64,000 nucleotides of DNA, taken from Margaritifera margaritifera. Taxonomy: Eukaryota > Mollusca > Bivalvia > Unionida > Margaritiferidae. A program made the translations under genes and the position numbers. The stretch spans positions 3,215,001-3,279,000 of the forward strand of contig JAQPZY010001525.1 in NCBI GenBank assembly GCA_029931535.1, written 5' to 3'. Of the stretch, positions 40,188 through 55,600 are shown one piece after another (the stretch's first letter is position 1; each line of letters opens with the position of its first letter). The notes beneath the pieces were generated by a model, which worked only from the letters and a program-made list of their open reading frames with translations, had not been told where the DNA came from and did no database searches.

Positions 40188-41002
40188 CGAGCAAAAAGAG
40201 TTAGTTGCAGTCTTATTTCAGAATGAAATTTTCCTCGAATACAGTAAACAAGAAAAAACTTGACGGTGCATGTTTTTTTTTACAGAACTTTAAACGGCAA
40301 AATTCAAAGTTCGCCTCTGATATTCAATAACCTTTTGTTTCTGTAGAATTTCTTTTTAAAGAATGATCAAATTCTTGCATATTCAAACCTTTACTCACAC
40401 ACCCTGTATTTCTCATCAGCGTCATATTAACGATTCTCATTTGATTATAGTACGGCAAAAATACCGCAGCAACACTTGTTAACACTTGGCTTCCTTACTA
40501 AACATGATGGAGAAGATTAAAGGATGTGAGTTGACGGACTCAGTCTACGGAATAAACAGGAGGCATAATATTGTGAGACGGAAAAAAGATATTTTGCCAG
40601 AGATGCCATGACAAAACTATATTAAAACAAGTATGAATAAAACCGCATGAACTTCCTTTTGAAATTAAATAGTATAATTGTGCAAATTATGAGACAACAT
40701 CAAGATATACATTTTAACCAAATTATCTCTCTCTCTACTTCTCCGTCTTAGTCCAACTACTCTTTCCTGGAACTAGTTAGTTGCACTAGTTACTTTTCCC
40801 TGTCTTCGTTATACTCAACATAATGTACTGATGATACTTTTACTAACGAATCACATGCACCTGATCAATGCTTGATGCTAGAATGTGTCAAAACCATATA
40901 AATATTATGTTCTAATACATGGCTTCTTAGATTAAAATATAATAAGAGACAAGGTTTATAACTCGAACAATTGTAGTTGCACACATAGCCGTTGATTTCT
41001 TA
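40188..41002. other. block B non-coding
   Basis: Collinear with blocks A and C at several anchors, for example GTGAGACGG at 40574 and 20887. No gene is seen. Confidence 0.4.
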
Positions 41003-41221
41003 GTGGTATTCGCATTTACAGGGATACCTTTCAGTATTCTAGAAGTATTTTTTAATGTTGATAAACTTCCTCTCAACGAACTATCAAACATCTTTATTAG
41101 TTCAATAATGGAGAAGTTAACAACAACTAAAAGTCAAGATTTTATGCTTTTCTTCTGGTCAGATGTTACGCTTGCCCCAGATCACTGGTATTTTCAAAAA
41201 AAGCTAGTGAAGCTTTGTTGA
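41003..41221 (+). other. 72-codon open frame, unrecognised
   Basis: The frame follows GATTTCTTAG, a possible splice acceptor, and ends in TGA at 41219. It encodes a mixed, protein-like sequence (SILEVFFNVDKLPLNELS, SDVTLAPDHWYF) without ATG at its start. It could be an exon or a relic. No counterpart or family is recognised, so I leave it uncalled. Confidence 0.2.
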
Positions 41222-42297
41222 TACATTGTCACACCAAAGCAAAAATGCAGCAGATGTTTATATATGTATGTAATTACTGTTCACAAAAATAATGTCGGTG
41301 ACTTGCATTTGAAAGAAGAGTTCCAACCGTCTCAATTGATCTAACTTTCGTACTAATTTATCCATTTTGTTCAAACCTCCATACCACAGAACTACTCACG
41401 GGCGCCATAAAAAGGAAGACTGCTGATTGACCAAAAGAATTGGAACGTTTCTAGGCCAACTAAATTGCGACCAATCAATGTGCATTATAAATATATTACA
41501 ACAACATGCATTGTATGAAAGTTTATGGGAACTGGATGCGACACTTAAAATAACTAGTTCTAATGTAAGTTAGTAACATTGCTCCTGTGAATATTAATTA
41601 AATTCTTGTACAAGATATCTGCTGGCGTCTTCCCTTTGGCGTGATAATGTATCGAAGCTTTATTCTTGAAAATATCGGCGACCTGGGCAAGTGTAAGATT
41701 GCCTTACCAGATGAAAAAAAAATAAACAATTGTCATTCTCTATTCTTAACTTCTCAACTTCTCAGAGGTCTGACTCATAAAAATGCACGAGATCTCGTTG
41801 AAAGAGAAACTTTCTAAACATCAAAATGACGCTAAATTACTGAAAAGTGTCACTGAAAATGCGAATACCATCAAGAAATCGAGAGCGTGAAACTGCAACA
41901 AAATATGTTCATGATTTTACACATGTTCGCATCAAAACGAAGATGGGTTATAGACTGACAACTAGTAAGTAAATTAGGCACAATTTATCTATAATTGACG
42001 CACGATCAATCTTAAACGACGTTGAGCTACAACATTTATTAAGGGTACAAAAAGCATTCAGAGTTATACTCAAGGTGCGAATCTGCATCTACTTGACCAA
42101 GGGACGCAGCCGAGTTTACTGGGCCCAGCCAATTTTAACCTCATCACGACGAGAGGACGAGTGGTTTTCCTGAGCCCTGGAATTATATATGAGCGCATGG
42201 TCGAAAGCTGGTGCATGAGAGCAGTTACTCACCGATGGGTTCTATTTATACTTGGAACGAATTCTAACTATCTAACCTGTTAGACTGTATTAGTGTC

Positions 42298-42300
<3 letters not shown>

Positions 42301-42361
<61 letters not shown>
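42301..42361. repeat. (AT)n microsatellite
   Basis: Pure AT tract of about 30 units. Confidence 0.95.
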
Positions 42362-42362
<1 letters not shown>

Positions 42363-42789
42363 CAATAACACATTTTTTGCAATTCACCAGATCCTTGCAG
42401 ATATACATTGCAATGATCAGTTTTATAATGGATACAGACAATAACAGCTACGGTAAAAAACTTATTTCAATGATGTCGGGTTGGCAAAATGTCTAAAAAA
42501 AGTTAAGCATCGTAGCTGCTATTGTCTGCGATGATTTTATATGGCTAAGTGGACCGTATTTCATTGCAAAAAAGGGAGTCCGTTCTGAAAAAAATGAAAA
42601 CCACAAGTTTGGAGTATGTTTCTCAATTTTAAGACACGCACTATTAAGCCTGGTGCCATCTAGTACATGAAGAAACAACTTGTCGCAAAGGAACATCTTG
42701 CAGGCATGAAACAACCCAAATGGACATTTTTAAACAGAAATATGTCCAACCTTTGATAATTACACAAATATTATACTGTTGATAATATT

Positions 42790-42900
42790 TTTTTAACAAT
42801 TGATCTTTATAATATTTTCCAGGAATATGCTTTGTACTTTGACAGTGATGATTCATGTCTAAGATATACGGAAAGATGTTAAATGAACTTTTGTAAAAAT
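42790..42900 (+). pseudogene. broken block B copy of the QEY...SWLRY frame
   Basis: The frame LYNIFQEYALYFD...SCLRY aligns with HYNMFQEYPFYFD...SWLRY at 58905-59081. It meets a TAA shortly after SCLRY and then loses alignment through small indels. It marks the start of the decayed coding tract in block B. Confidence 0.5.
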
Positions 42901-44820
42901 CAAGTTAAACTGGGCTGTGAGGCTCTAAATTGCATATGTCGAATATTATTTTGTAATATTGGTGAATATATTACATTTGATTAAAGCAATTTACAGACTT
43001 TATATTTATTTTTAAATTAGACAATATCGTGTGATTTTGACATTCCAACACTCGGACAAATTGTACCCAAAATTAATGAGAACCAAAAAAACAAACAAGA
43101 ACACTCAATTCAAACAATAACCATACTAGTTCTTATTAGTATCAAGAAATATGTAATTTGTTTAAAATATCACCAAAAATGCAGACTTCAGATATTATTT
43201 GGGGTACAACGGAGCAGCAGTTGGTACTGGAATAAAAAAAATGGCCAGAATTTAATACTGCTAAAAACTCCCCTTAACAGGTTATTGATGGATGCTGGAA
43301 ATATTTGACCTAAAATATACCCATGACTTTTGATAGCAATGTTGAAAAGAATGATGACTGGATATATTTGTTTCCACTCATCAACCGATATGATAGAATA
43401 AGAATAAATGCAATTATATGATTTTATGTATTGGGAATATTGAGTGCACAATTATCAAACATACAAACAGTTGCTTCATCACTAGAAATAAACAGGGGAG
43501 TTTAATTCATAAATTAATATATAAATATATCTGGAAATGAATAAATTGACAGTGATGTCAAGTGTTTGGAAACTTATCAACATGATATTAAACTGTCCCG
43601 GAATCTCTTAACAGGTGCCAGGGATCTTATTCACATTTTGTTCAATTTAATAATATTCAACATGGAATCTTTTCGTTTGAACCTTTTACGACGCCAACCG
43701 AACCCAAGACTGTAAATGTATAACATGTAAATACTAAGTTTTCTACAATAAACAAAGTCCCAAGAAATATCAATGTTTAAGTGAATTAAATAGCAACACA
43801 AAAATAGTAAACACACCTATGACATCTTTAGCCCCAGCAACACCCATAACAGAGTGGACACTTGGACGATTTGAAACGATGCTATAAATGAAACATGGAT
43901 ATATATGGAGCTGATGGGGATCTTATTTCCATTTCCTATGATATCTCAAACATTATCTAGGTTTAGATTTGAACATTTGCATAACTTTGGCATAAGGCGA
44001 TAGTTTGATATTGTTTTGGAAACAGTGCCAGCTTCACAAATCTAGGGACAAATGATTAATAATGGATTATTAGAAAGAAAATAAAACGAAAGCAACCAGA
44101 TATTACAACCACAACCGGCACGTCGAAGATATGCTTCATGTAATGCTGCCTGTGCTATCTACCGTGGAAATGTTTTCGATTTACTAATATTTATAGTGTC
44201 TTATTTAATACAAAAAGGCATGACATAAAGGTTGCTAGGGAAATGAGAATCGATTATGTCCCCTTTGTACAATCATTATAATAAATAGTATATAGGCAAA
44301 AACATAAGAACTATTATTCCTATGTAATATATTTAAACCAGTTTAAATTAAACCAAAACGTATTTGTTAAATCTCGTTATCGCAGCTAGATGGATACTTT
44401 GTTCACAACATACTGCAGTTATTTGATAGGATGTATGTTTAGCTTAACATTTGATATCAAGCAAACACTGGCAACTGAAATTTTAATATCATTAAGTAAC
44501 TTTTCAATAATTATTTGCTTTAAGGTCTATAATTCATTAATTAAATAAGTCACATCCGGTAAATTCAAATCTTAGAATTAAATAATTGACTGTGAATGAA
44601 AGTTTTAATCATCAAGAAGCAAGCAGTGCCTTAAAGTGAATAAACACACAAAAACAAAGAACAGATAAAAAAATGTTTTAGGAAGAAAAAAACAACATAA
44701 TAATAATTTGCAATTAGAGATAAATTTAAAAATTGCTTATGCTATATTTAACTCGATAGAAGGTGGATCTTTTGTAATTCAGATGACATATCATGAATAG
44801 CAACAATAATAACAATTCCT
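42901..44820. other. block B sequence collinear with block C (59.1-60.69 kb)
   Basis: It matches block C up to about 44300, where the C/D junction lies in block C. The terminal-exon-like frame of block C (59833-59955) is deleted here. No gene is supported. Confidence 0.4.
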
Positions 44821-47800
44821 TTAACATTTGTAACAGTTGGAACAAAGATTATCTTCAGATTGAATGAAGTAAAACATATAGAAAGATTTGGAAGAAAATC
44901 AGTCATTAAATTTTTGTATGATCTTGTAAGTAAGTTGAACACAATTCATGAGCTTGTAATTATGGAAGATTCATTCAGTTTCTGATCTTAGAATAACACA
45001 AATTTTCGAATATCACAAAAAGTCCAAAGAAATAAATATTACAATTAGGATGAAAGATGACCAGGAATCTACAATCAAGTTTACTGAACTTAAACAAATG
45101 ATTTACAGAAAAATTAATTTGAAAAATAATAAATAAATGACTAAATGTAGGGCGATTGGTAATTCAGAAACTAATTTGAATTATACAAAGGATGAATATT
45201 TGTCTATTATTTTACAAAGAATATACTCCATTCTTGGAGATGGCGATATGCTTATTGATCAGAGAAACAACATATGGCATTACATTAATGATAAAAATGA
45301 ATCAGAGATTTTTAGATTAACAAGTTGATGCTATAACTTGAGCATGAATTCAAAGGTTTTCAAGGATGCACTATTAAGGATATGATGATGATGAAAATAA
45401 CATAGAAATGTAATATTCAGATATTCATTGAAAGCTTAGTATCATACCATTCAACATCTATATTGTGTACAGAACATATTATAATAGATAGTTTTTGATA
45501 TATAATGCAAACGCAATTCAGGTGGAAACATCATATGATGCTGAATGTCTGTCTTTGAAATACGAAAATGTGCATATCTATCGGAAACAAATCTATTCAA
45601 AAGAAACAAATTGCAATGGTAACTAATCTAATGTAGTGGAATGTGTTTTCCAATCACGATTGTTACCTTTTGTGAATCTGGAAATTAGAAAACGTTAACA
45701 TATTCAACAATCGACAATTTAACAATTAACACAAAAGATGAAAAAATAATTATATTGATTTACCTAAGAGGACTTTAACTTATGTTTTTTGTTCATGTTA
45801 AATAAATTTATATGGAAATATCACACATATGACGTTGTAAAGTTAAATTAGATAATCAACCAATAAAGCACAATTCCCCAGGCAAACAGGTTTTTTGAAT
45901 CACTATTTCTGATCTTAATCTTTATAATTTCAAATAATTAACCTTGATGAATCATTACGAAAGACTGATGTTGTAAAAGGGGAAGATGTTATGAAACGAT
46001 TGAACAGGCAAATTATTGCGGACAAGGACTAAGAGTTGACACATCACAAAGCAACATTTAATAATATGGTAACATGAGTTGAGAATGAAAGCATGGCAAA
46101 TACATACACACATGCACCATTCCAACTATCACAACTTTACACAAATGTGAATAAGTGTTGACGAAATAAAATCGAAATTTGATTTGAATGAAATGGAATT
46201 TAATTCCACGAATGTAACTAACAAATAATCAATCACAGATCTAACTGTAGCATTGATCATATTAATACTTTTTTTAAAACTAGCAAAACACCTTTTGATG
46301 ATGCAATTTATTCTAATGGGGTCATACAAGATCTTACAAGTAAAATATATAAATACTATATTAATTAAAGAAAATATATTAGCAATTTAGACAATGGACA
46401 AGTACAATTATCTGACAATATTAACCTGGTTGCCTAATATAGGATATCAACATCGATATTTTAGCGTATCTAGTAACATTCTTAACTTATTCACAAATTT
46501 AAATGATATAACTGATGAAAACTTAATAAAAAAGATAGATCATTTAATGTTTTACGTAGGTACGTCTGGTGTTTATTTATTTTATATTTATTAATATAGC
46601 AATGACAGTATATATCAATATGGTTCAATTTCAATGTGCTTATAGTAAATATTTGAGCACAGTATATATAATAAAATGAAAACACAAAGAATAATCAGTA
46701 TGGATTATGATGCTTATCAACCCATTATATAGAATCAGGTGAAACATAAGATTTATTGTTATTAGTAATAATGCATTAAGGTCTAGTTTATTCAACCAGG
46801 CTGATAGCATAGAATTTAATATATTTAAAAGGATTCAAATGTGTATTGCAAGTTTATATCGACATATGATGGACTGCATTTAGTGGCGCTGGATCGTTAG
46901 GGCAGTTAGTCGATGTTGGTGATTACAGAGTTGAAGAATAATACAGGCATGATTCTTGGAAGAAGACCAAAATGCTATAAATAATTGAAATGAAAGTACT
47001 ACAAATGTTGGCGACCTTCTAAAACAATAATTGTTTGGAAAAAAAATTGGATAGCAGAATAATGAATTATCTAATGCAAGCAGATGCTTCATACAGCGAA
47101 ATTCATTTGACAAAAACAGATACAACTGCTAATATTACAGTTACGAAAAAAAGAAAAAAAACAAACAACAAAAAACAAACAATAACAACAAAGTGTGATG
47201 CCTATTATAAATCTATATACGAATATGTTTTTTTAGCCATACCTGTTTACGTAACCGTACTTCCTATTTATCAAGCTTTTTAAACTGAATGAACCCTGGA
47301 CAATTTTTAACCAAACAAGACAAAACAAAATGCCCATGTACCATCATGCATGTAAATTAAACACAATAATTGCATGACACGTAATGTCAGTACAGTCAAG
47401 GCTGAGACAATTGTCTAAGTATGCATTCAAAAGTTATGTCCAGGTGATTTGTATTGTCCCTGGTTCGCTTTTCTGTCATTCATTCTAACATAAAAGTGTG
47501 ACCCACGCAGCAAAGTATGGCACTGGAAGAATAAATGTTAATAATATTGTATTGCATAATGTCAGTGACAAAAACTATAGAACTTATCGATTTGAGTCTT
47601 TGTTGTTGTTTTGTTTTTTGTTTTTTTTAGTTTTTAGTTTTAAGTTTTTGCCTATTGGGAACTTTGACCACCCGATGAAGTGAGAAAATAAAAACAATAA
47701 AATGGAACAGTGAATTATGAATGAAAAGCTCAGGAAAACGTAGATCTATATTGATATTGCCGACCATTGCAAACAAGGGATACAGATAAAACACTGTCCA

Positions 47801-49611
47801 GTTTGCTGCGTATTGAGCAAAAAGATTAAGGATTAAAATTGGGAAAATCAGTTGAAAGTCCGTATGGTACTTCACTCATATGCCATTACACAGAGTTTCC
47901 TGTTCAGAACAAGACTATTTCATACAGCAGAAATAATTCCTAATGGGAATCATGGTTATCAACCTACATATACATGTCTTCAGTATGATACCATTGCACA
48001 ACCATTATATGTAGATACAAAATGGAATGACATTGTTTACTGCATATATAACAGTATATATACCTGCCAAGACAAGACCAGCAAATATTATCTTGAATTC
48101 CTCAATAATGTCATTGTATGGAATACATATATTGTGCAAAACGAGAACTCAACTCAATGAAAAATTCTTTAATTCAGCAATTTCAAATATAAAATATTAG
48201 TTGAAAGAAGTATCAACATATTCTATTCTGACAGATTTAAATTAGTTCTACAGTTTAACAAAGCTAATAGATATTTCTTTGATGAATATCAAAATTAAAC
48301 TGATAAAATCAAAATGGCCATTTATAACGTTTACACAGATCAGCCTTGTATATGGACTGATTTGAGATCAACACATGATTTGATTGTGTATGGAGGTGGA
48401 ATTAAAATGGTAACTGTTAAACATGGAAAACTTTCTTCAAACCTTAAGAAAAGCACGCATCGAAGCACACCAATATCTGTTTATGTGTAGCTAATGGATA
48501 AGTTGATTTTCAGAGGAATCACTTGAAATTCGTATCTTATAAAAAATAAAAATAGTATATATATACATGGTTACACATATGCATTATGTGAGAGATGCAA
48601 TATGAATGGTACGAGTGACAATAAAACAATAATATGTTGTGAAATCTGAGGATATAAAGTTTTAGCAAGTGCTGAAGGAAGAAGAACATACATTTTAGAA
48701 AATTATAAGTGTCTCCAAATCGAACTAACATCCAATAAAAATATTTTGTTCGGATTAAGATGTTTAAAATCTAAAGATGACTTTGTAAAGAAAATAAAAC
48801 ATATAACAAGAAAAGAAATTTTGTTTCATTATGTAAGCAAAACATTTAAAGCCAAACAATATAATTTAAAAGGTATAAATTGACATATGAAATGTGAAAT
48901 AGGATCAAGGGTAAAATATTCACAAAATACGATAGTAGAAATGTTTTAATGTTTTAAAACAAGTGCAAGAAATTTCCACACACAAGTATCAATTCTCAGC
49001 TTCTTTTTAAAACAAATTATTTGTATTGCATATTTAGACATGCAATGTTGCATGAATACAAGAGAATTCAAAACACATGATGGTATGGGAAGAATGTCTT
49101 GATTCTATGATTAAAACTAAAGCATCTATGCCAATACCACAGTATAATGTAAACATGGAAGCTGATAATTTTGTAAATGATGTAATAATATTATTATCAG
49201 AGACTTAAATGCAAAAATATGGCATGGTCAAAGGAATCATTTAATTTAACCTTCCTTTGGGTAACTAACAGTCTTCTTTAAATGTTCGGAGATCTGAATT
49301 TAATTGTTTTTTACTGTATTGTTATATCATTTTCCGATTTATATTTACAACAAAACACAGAGTAACAAACGGATGCATACAGATATAAATGATTTTATCC
49401 CAGATGCAAAAGATGAATAAGATCTTTGATTCGAATCATTAATTGCTTTATTTGAATGTTATAATTCTTGGCTATTTAACCCAATAATAAAATATTTCCA
49501 TAGTTCCAAAGTGTTAGTGACTGTAAGAGCTTTAACTTTGAATAATACAGAGTGTCCACCGTTATCTTTAATTGGTAAATATTTTAAAAAATATAGAAGA
49601 CGTTTCTACTG
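44821..49611 (+). pseudogene. long decayed coding tract of unknown origin
   Basis: Several plus-strand stretches stay open far longer than expected in such A+T-rich DNA and read as protein. 44821-44985 has no stop (about 54 codons). 44984-45382 is about 133 codons with two stops. 46394-46594 is intact from ATG. 48563-49112 is about 183 codons with four stops, three of them TGA where a TGG-to-TGA change is plausible. 49373-49611 is about 79 codons with two stops. The piece at 48578 contains YALCERCN, conserved in block A. I recognise no domain. An old large DNA transposon, an endogenised viral sequence or a dead gene family are all possible. It is inactive, with many stops, frameshifts and rearranged segments. 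Confidence 0.45.
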
Positions 49612-50278
49612 ATTGAAACTCATTTATTCCAAGGGCTTATTTACAAAAACCAACAATTAAACACAATCACCATGATATTATTATTTTCGGAAAAAGGATT
49701 TGTTTTGCATTCAAAATCAGTTCATCTCGTCATATGCTAAGCACATTTCATGTGCTATATAATTTCATAACAACGGATTACATATATCTCTGAGATAATT
49801 TATTAAATATTCCAAAAGTCAACCCAGTGCAGTTTTAAGGCTTCATCCCAGCGTTTTTTTCTTAAGACCGGAAAGAGTCATGTAATGTTTGAATGCAAAT
49901 TGCAAGTAATTCTATTGAAGATTACAGCTGCTTTTTGCAACATAATTTATATAGATTAATAGACTGTATTGTACGGTACCTGGCTTGCCTGAATGAAGAA
50001 ATACAGATTCATCCAATTGTTATATATTTATTTCAATGTTACGATATTTAAAAAAAGTATTCTAAAATATTGCAAATTTGTATATTGATATAGACCCTAT
50101 TTTCAGGCCATGATTTAGGTTATAACATAAAAATAAAGAAATCGGTTTGTTTATGCAAACTACATGTTGTTGGCACAGTCCAGCAGCACCCGAGCAACTC
50201 GCTTGTCCATTAGCCATTGGCTGTGATCATGTGACAGTAGCACGCCCCTCTTTAAAGTATTAAAGTATTCGCTTTACG

Positions 50279-50551
50279 TTGGATAGCAGGAATGAACTGG
50301 TTTATGATAATATAACTAGAATGCTTGTTAGAGCCTGTTTTAAGTACCTGCGTATTAACTATTTTTTTACAAATATTTGCACATGCCTTGGCTCGTTTAC
50401 AGCAGGGTATATCCTTTTATGGTATGTGGAGGAAATGTATTTAAATAAGAAACAGGAATCTTGCAATTATCATGGTAAGACTGATTGGAGAAACGTTTAC
50501 ATGGCAAACGAAGTAGAAAATATTATTTGGTTAACTCTTGAAGAGGGATAG
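50279..50551 (+). other. 90-codon open frame, possibly an exon relic
   Basis: The frame contains ITRMLVRACFKYL and GYILLWYVEEMYLNKK. A possible acceptor (TTTACAG) and donor (CATG|GTAAGA at about 50472) would bound a short exon within it. The block A counterpart (24720-24860) keeps GYxLxxYxEE and then stops. A hydrophobic run suggests a membrane protein, but no family is recognised. Confidence 0.25.
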
Positions 50552-51558
50552 ACTTAAATGAATAATAATTAAAAAAAGTTTGAAAAGACGACTTTAGATA
50601 ATAATCCATTGTTTAAAGGCGCGATTGTTTCAAGCTTATTTCAGCCGTTGATTACTCGATTGTTTACATTATTTTTTTGTCTTCTTTTGTCTTCCAATAA
50701 TAATTCAATTCAAGTCTGAAATTAATCCAACACAGCTATAAATTATACTTTCTCCGAGTCTGAGATAATCAATTAGATTGATTTAAATTTTCGCTTTGTA
50801 TTCGTTAATGAAGATTTTTCTTTTTTATTTAGTTCAATGATAACCTCAAACGATGTTTCGCAATTCACACAAGTATGGTCAAACTTGTGTAGAATATCTC
50901 AGGACTACGTATTTGTTTCAACAGCTTCGGCCTTATACAAACATATTATTTTTCAAACGTTCAAACAATACATTATGAGTGATTTCAAGATTGTTTTAAA
51001 GACACACTTTAGACAGATTTGAAACTTACAAGTTACTTTATCATTATCCTAAAAAAATTAAAATAGCATATTTTCAGCTTCTTTGCGCTTATTATATTGT
51101 TAGTATTGTTTACGAAATGAACGGACACGCTCGTATTTCCAATCAGATCCTAACTTATGCCACTGCATCCAACATTAAAATTAACTAAATAAACCGTACA
51201 AAAAGAATTCATCAGAAGATCACGATAACGAAATTCAAATATTTACTGAATATTCAGTCCAAAATTAGATCTTTTGTGAATTATTTACTATGTCACCATG
51301 TAGTTATAACATCTTTTCAAACAAAATGTGGTATGAAGACACTTAAACCAGTAAGCGTTAAAGTCCAAACTCTGGAGTTGTGCAGAAAACAAAACTTGCA
51401 TAAATCTCTTTAGGCAGATATTCAAGATGATTTTGGTTCCATGCAAAACAGCAATCGGTGTTTTTTTGAAATATTTAATCCAGCAAACTGAAGTTGCATA
51501 AAGGGTGTTCTTTTCAGTGCAAAAGAAATCAACATTAAGTTAGGCGGAGTGCATATTT

Positions 51559-51801
51559 ATGAAATTGTCATTCAGTATACTTATCCTTCTGGATATTATT
51601 TTGATATTTATACATAATTTTGAAAAGGCACTCCATTTATCTTATTCCACACATGTCTTCTCTATATCAATCATTCAAATTCAAGACGCAAAAGATATTA
51701 TAATCTTTCTATTTTGTTTTCGGTTTGGCAAGATCACTTTGACAAGTTCACGCGTATCATTCAGTTGCGAAAGTAAAGTAAATTACTTAGGAACCGGGTA
51801 G
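51559..51801 (+). CDS. KLSF-type open frame, block B copy, unrecognised
   Basis: An 80-codon ATG-started frame with a hydrophobic N-terminus (LSFSILILLDIILIFI), then NFEKALHLS, QIQDAKD and FGKITLTSS. The block A frame at 25959-26180 is its diverged paralogue with in-frame length changes. It could be a first exon encoding a signal or anchor segment, or a relic that has stayed open by chance. No donor of good quality follows before the stop. No family is recognised. Confidence 0.3.
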   Translation: MKLSFSILILLDIILIFIHNFEKALHLSYSTHVFSISIIQIQDAKDIIIFLFCFRFGKITLTSSRVSFSCESKVNYLGTG

Positions 51802-53649
<1,848 letters not shown>

Positions 53650-55600
53650 GGTTTACTCCCCACAACAACATATGAATATCATTGATACTTCACCTGCTAT
53701 TATTTTGGTAATAACTTTTCCAACCCAGAGGGAGGCTAATGGGCCCCATAAAACAGCTGTTAGAGAGAACGTACTGTATGTTTCTAGTAAGATGCTATTG
53801 CAGACTGGACGACCACATGCTAGCAACTTACTGGACCGAATGCCCTTGTGAGCCATCAATGTAGAATGATGAAGAGGTAGGGAGAGACCACCAAAAGATG
53901 GTTTTCATGATGTCATCCAGAGAGCAATGATTAATAAAAGCCCAAGATGAAGTAATGGCCCTAACCTCATGGGTTTTGATTGCCATGAATGAAAAATATT
54001 TTCGGTGAAAGACTGATACGCGCATTTTATAGCCAAACGAATCCACATAGAAATAGTATATGTCAAAATATCAGATGTACATCTGCGATACAGAAATATA
54101 CGTTTTCGACCATTTATTTTCTCTTTTGATGTTGCCAACCAGAAACGTAAAGGTCACACCTGACAAAGAAGTATATTTTGATCGTTACTAACACAGATGG
54201 GACTAAGACTAGGTATTTGAATTGGTTTAGCAGCTTCCGAAGGTAGTTGATTCTTAAGCAAAAAGTCGGGCTGGCAATGAAGATAGACGAGGAGAAGAAA
54301 ATCCGCAACAGCAGCAAAAGATGGGTAGATCGCATAAATGTGCTGCCGACTGCACCAACTACAGAATTCTCTCCATTTTCCACAGTAAACCTCGGCGGTC
54401 GTTTGGTTTGGCGTGGAGTGGAGTGCCTATCAGTTTGTGTGTTGCAACGGCAGATCCCTCCTAAGAGATAAATTCCCTGTGTGTGTCAGAATGAGGCGTG
54501 ACATAGAAGCCCTGATGTCGTGAAACATTTGAGGATTCTGGAAGGAGTACACTTGGTCCCACTTTTGACCGAAGATGTTCTCCGCCCATGCACTCTGGTC
54601 TAGCACTGGGGTGACATAAAGTTGTACTTTTTTGTTCAGCATTTTGCACACATATATACCATTGACCTCCTTCACAATCGAAAGAGACTCTCTGCTACTG
54701 ACTGGTGCAGAGACCATTTTGTGACGACTACACGTCCCTACCTCGAGAGGCTGTCCGCTAGAATAGTTTCTTGCCTGGAATGTGGCAGACTCTAATTCCC
54801 TCAGGAGTTGTCTATCAAAGGAGATTCAAGACTTCCAAACCTTAAGAAGCAAGAGTGCCTCCTTTTGGTCTTAAATACGCAACGACCGACGTGTTGTCCG
54901 TGACGACCATAACACAGCCGTGAGATTGACCAATCCTTGTAGTGCTAGGAAAACGTTATTTATGTCTAGGTTGTTGATAAAGCAGGAACTAATCCTGTTC
55001 AGACCACAAGCATTGAAGGACTACCCACTCTGGCTCTGCTCGAACATCCCAGCCCGAATCGGAAGCGTCGTTACACAGGAGAGAGTGACGTTCTGGCGCG
55101 TGTATGGGAACTCCGGCAAGAAACCCTGTCCTAATTTATCCAACGGCTGACGTGGAATTCAGAGGAAACATAGGGACAAAGAAGACTTTCTTACACCGGT
55201 AAGTGCTATTAATCCTACCCGGATCAGTTAGACACTGACTTCATTACATCGGGACGATACCTCTGATCCCTCAGCTTACCTACACCGGGATGTGCCAACG
55301 ACTCTTTCCGGACTGGGCTTATCCACAATTCCTCCTGATATCGGTGAGTTGGTGACTTACTTACAAGTTGAAATGCCATTGATCTCACCCAGTATCATCT
55401 TGTCGGCCGCTTAATTAAAATAGGAAATTCCTCTGCTCCGTCCCGGAATTGGTGTGTTGGCAACTTTCTTACACTAAGAAGTGCAATTGGTCCTTCCATC
55501 AAACGCAGGTGATCTCTGCTCGGTCCCATGCCTTATCTGCCCACTATGCACAGAAAAGACATCCGTAAATGCAAGTACACTTAGTACACACAAAACAGGT
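53650..55600 (-). mobile_element. DIRS-like tyrosine-recombinase retrotransposon relic
   Basis: On the minus strand the order is as follows. A tandem-repeat and cysteine-bearing region lies at 55600-55190. RNase H remnants follow with NLDINNVFLALQ near 54975 and VMVVTDNTSVVAYL near 54910. The post-RNase H linker VQLYVTPV...SAWAENIF is within 54717-54430. Tyrosine recombinase comes last, with DILTYTISMWI near 54080 and then THEVRAITSSWAF at 53974-53936. The recombinase keeps the H-x-x-R pair (H 53971, R 53962), a Trp near 53893 and the Tyr of SSFY at 53863, as in the DIRS family. Frames are broken by shifts and the reverse transcriptase core is missing here, but it is preserved in the block A relic. 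The element cannot be active. Confidence 0.8.

Noticed and set aside
48563..49112. Mitochondrial origin with TGA read as Trp
   Set aside because: Three stops are TGA, but a TAA is also present and no mitochondrial protein or tRNA is recognisable. Ordinary decay of TGG codons explains it.
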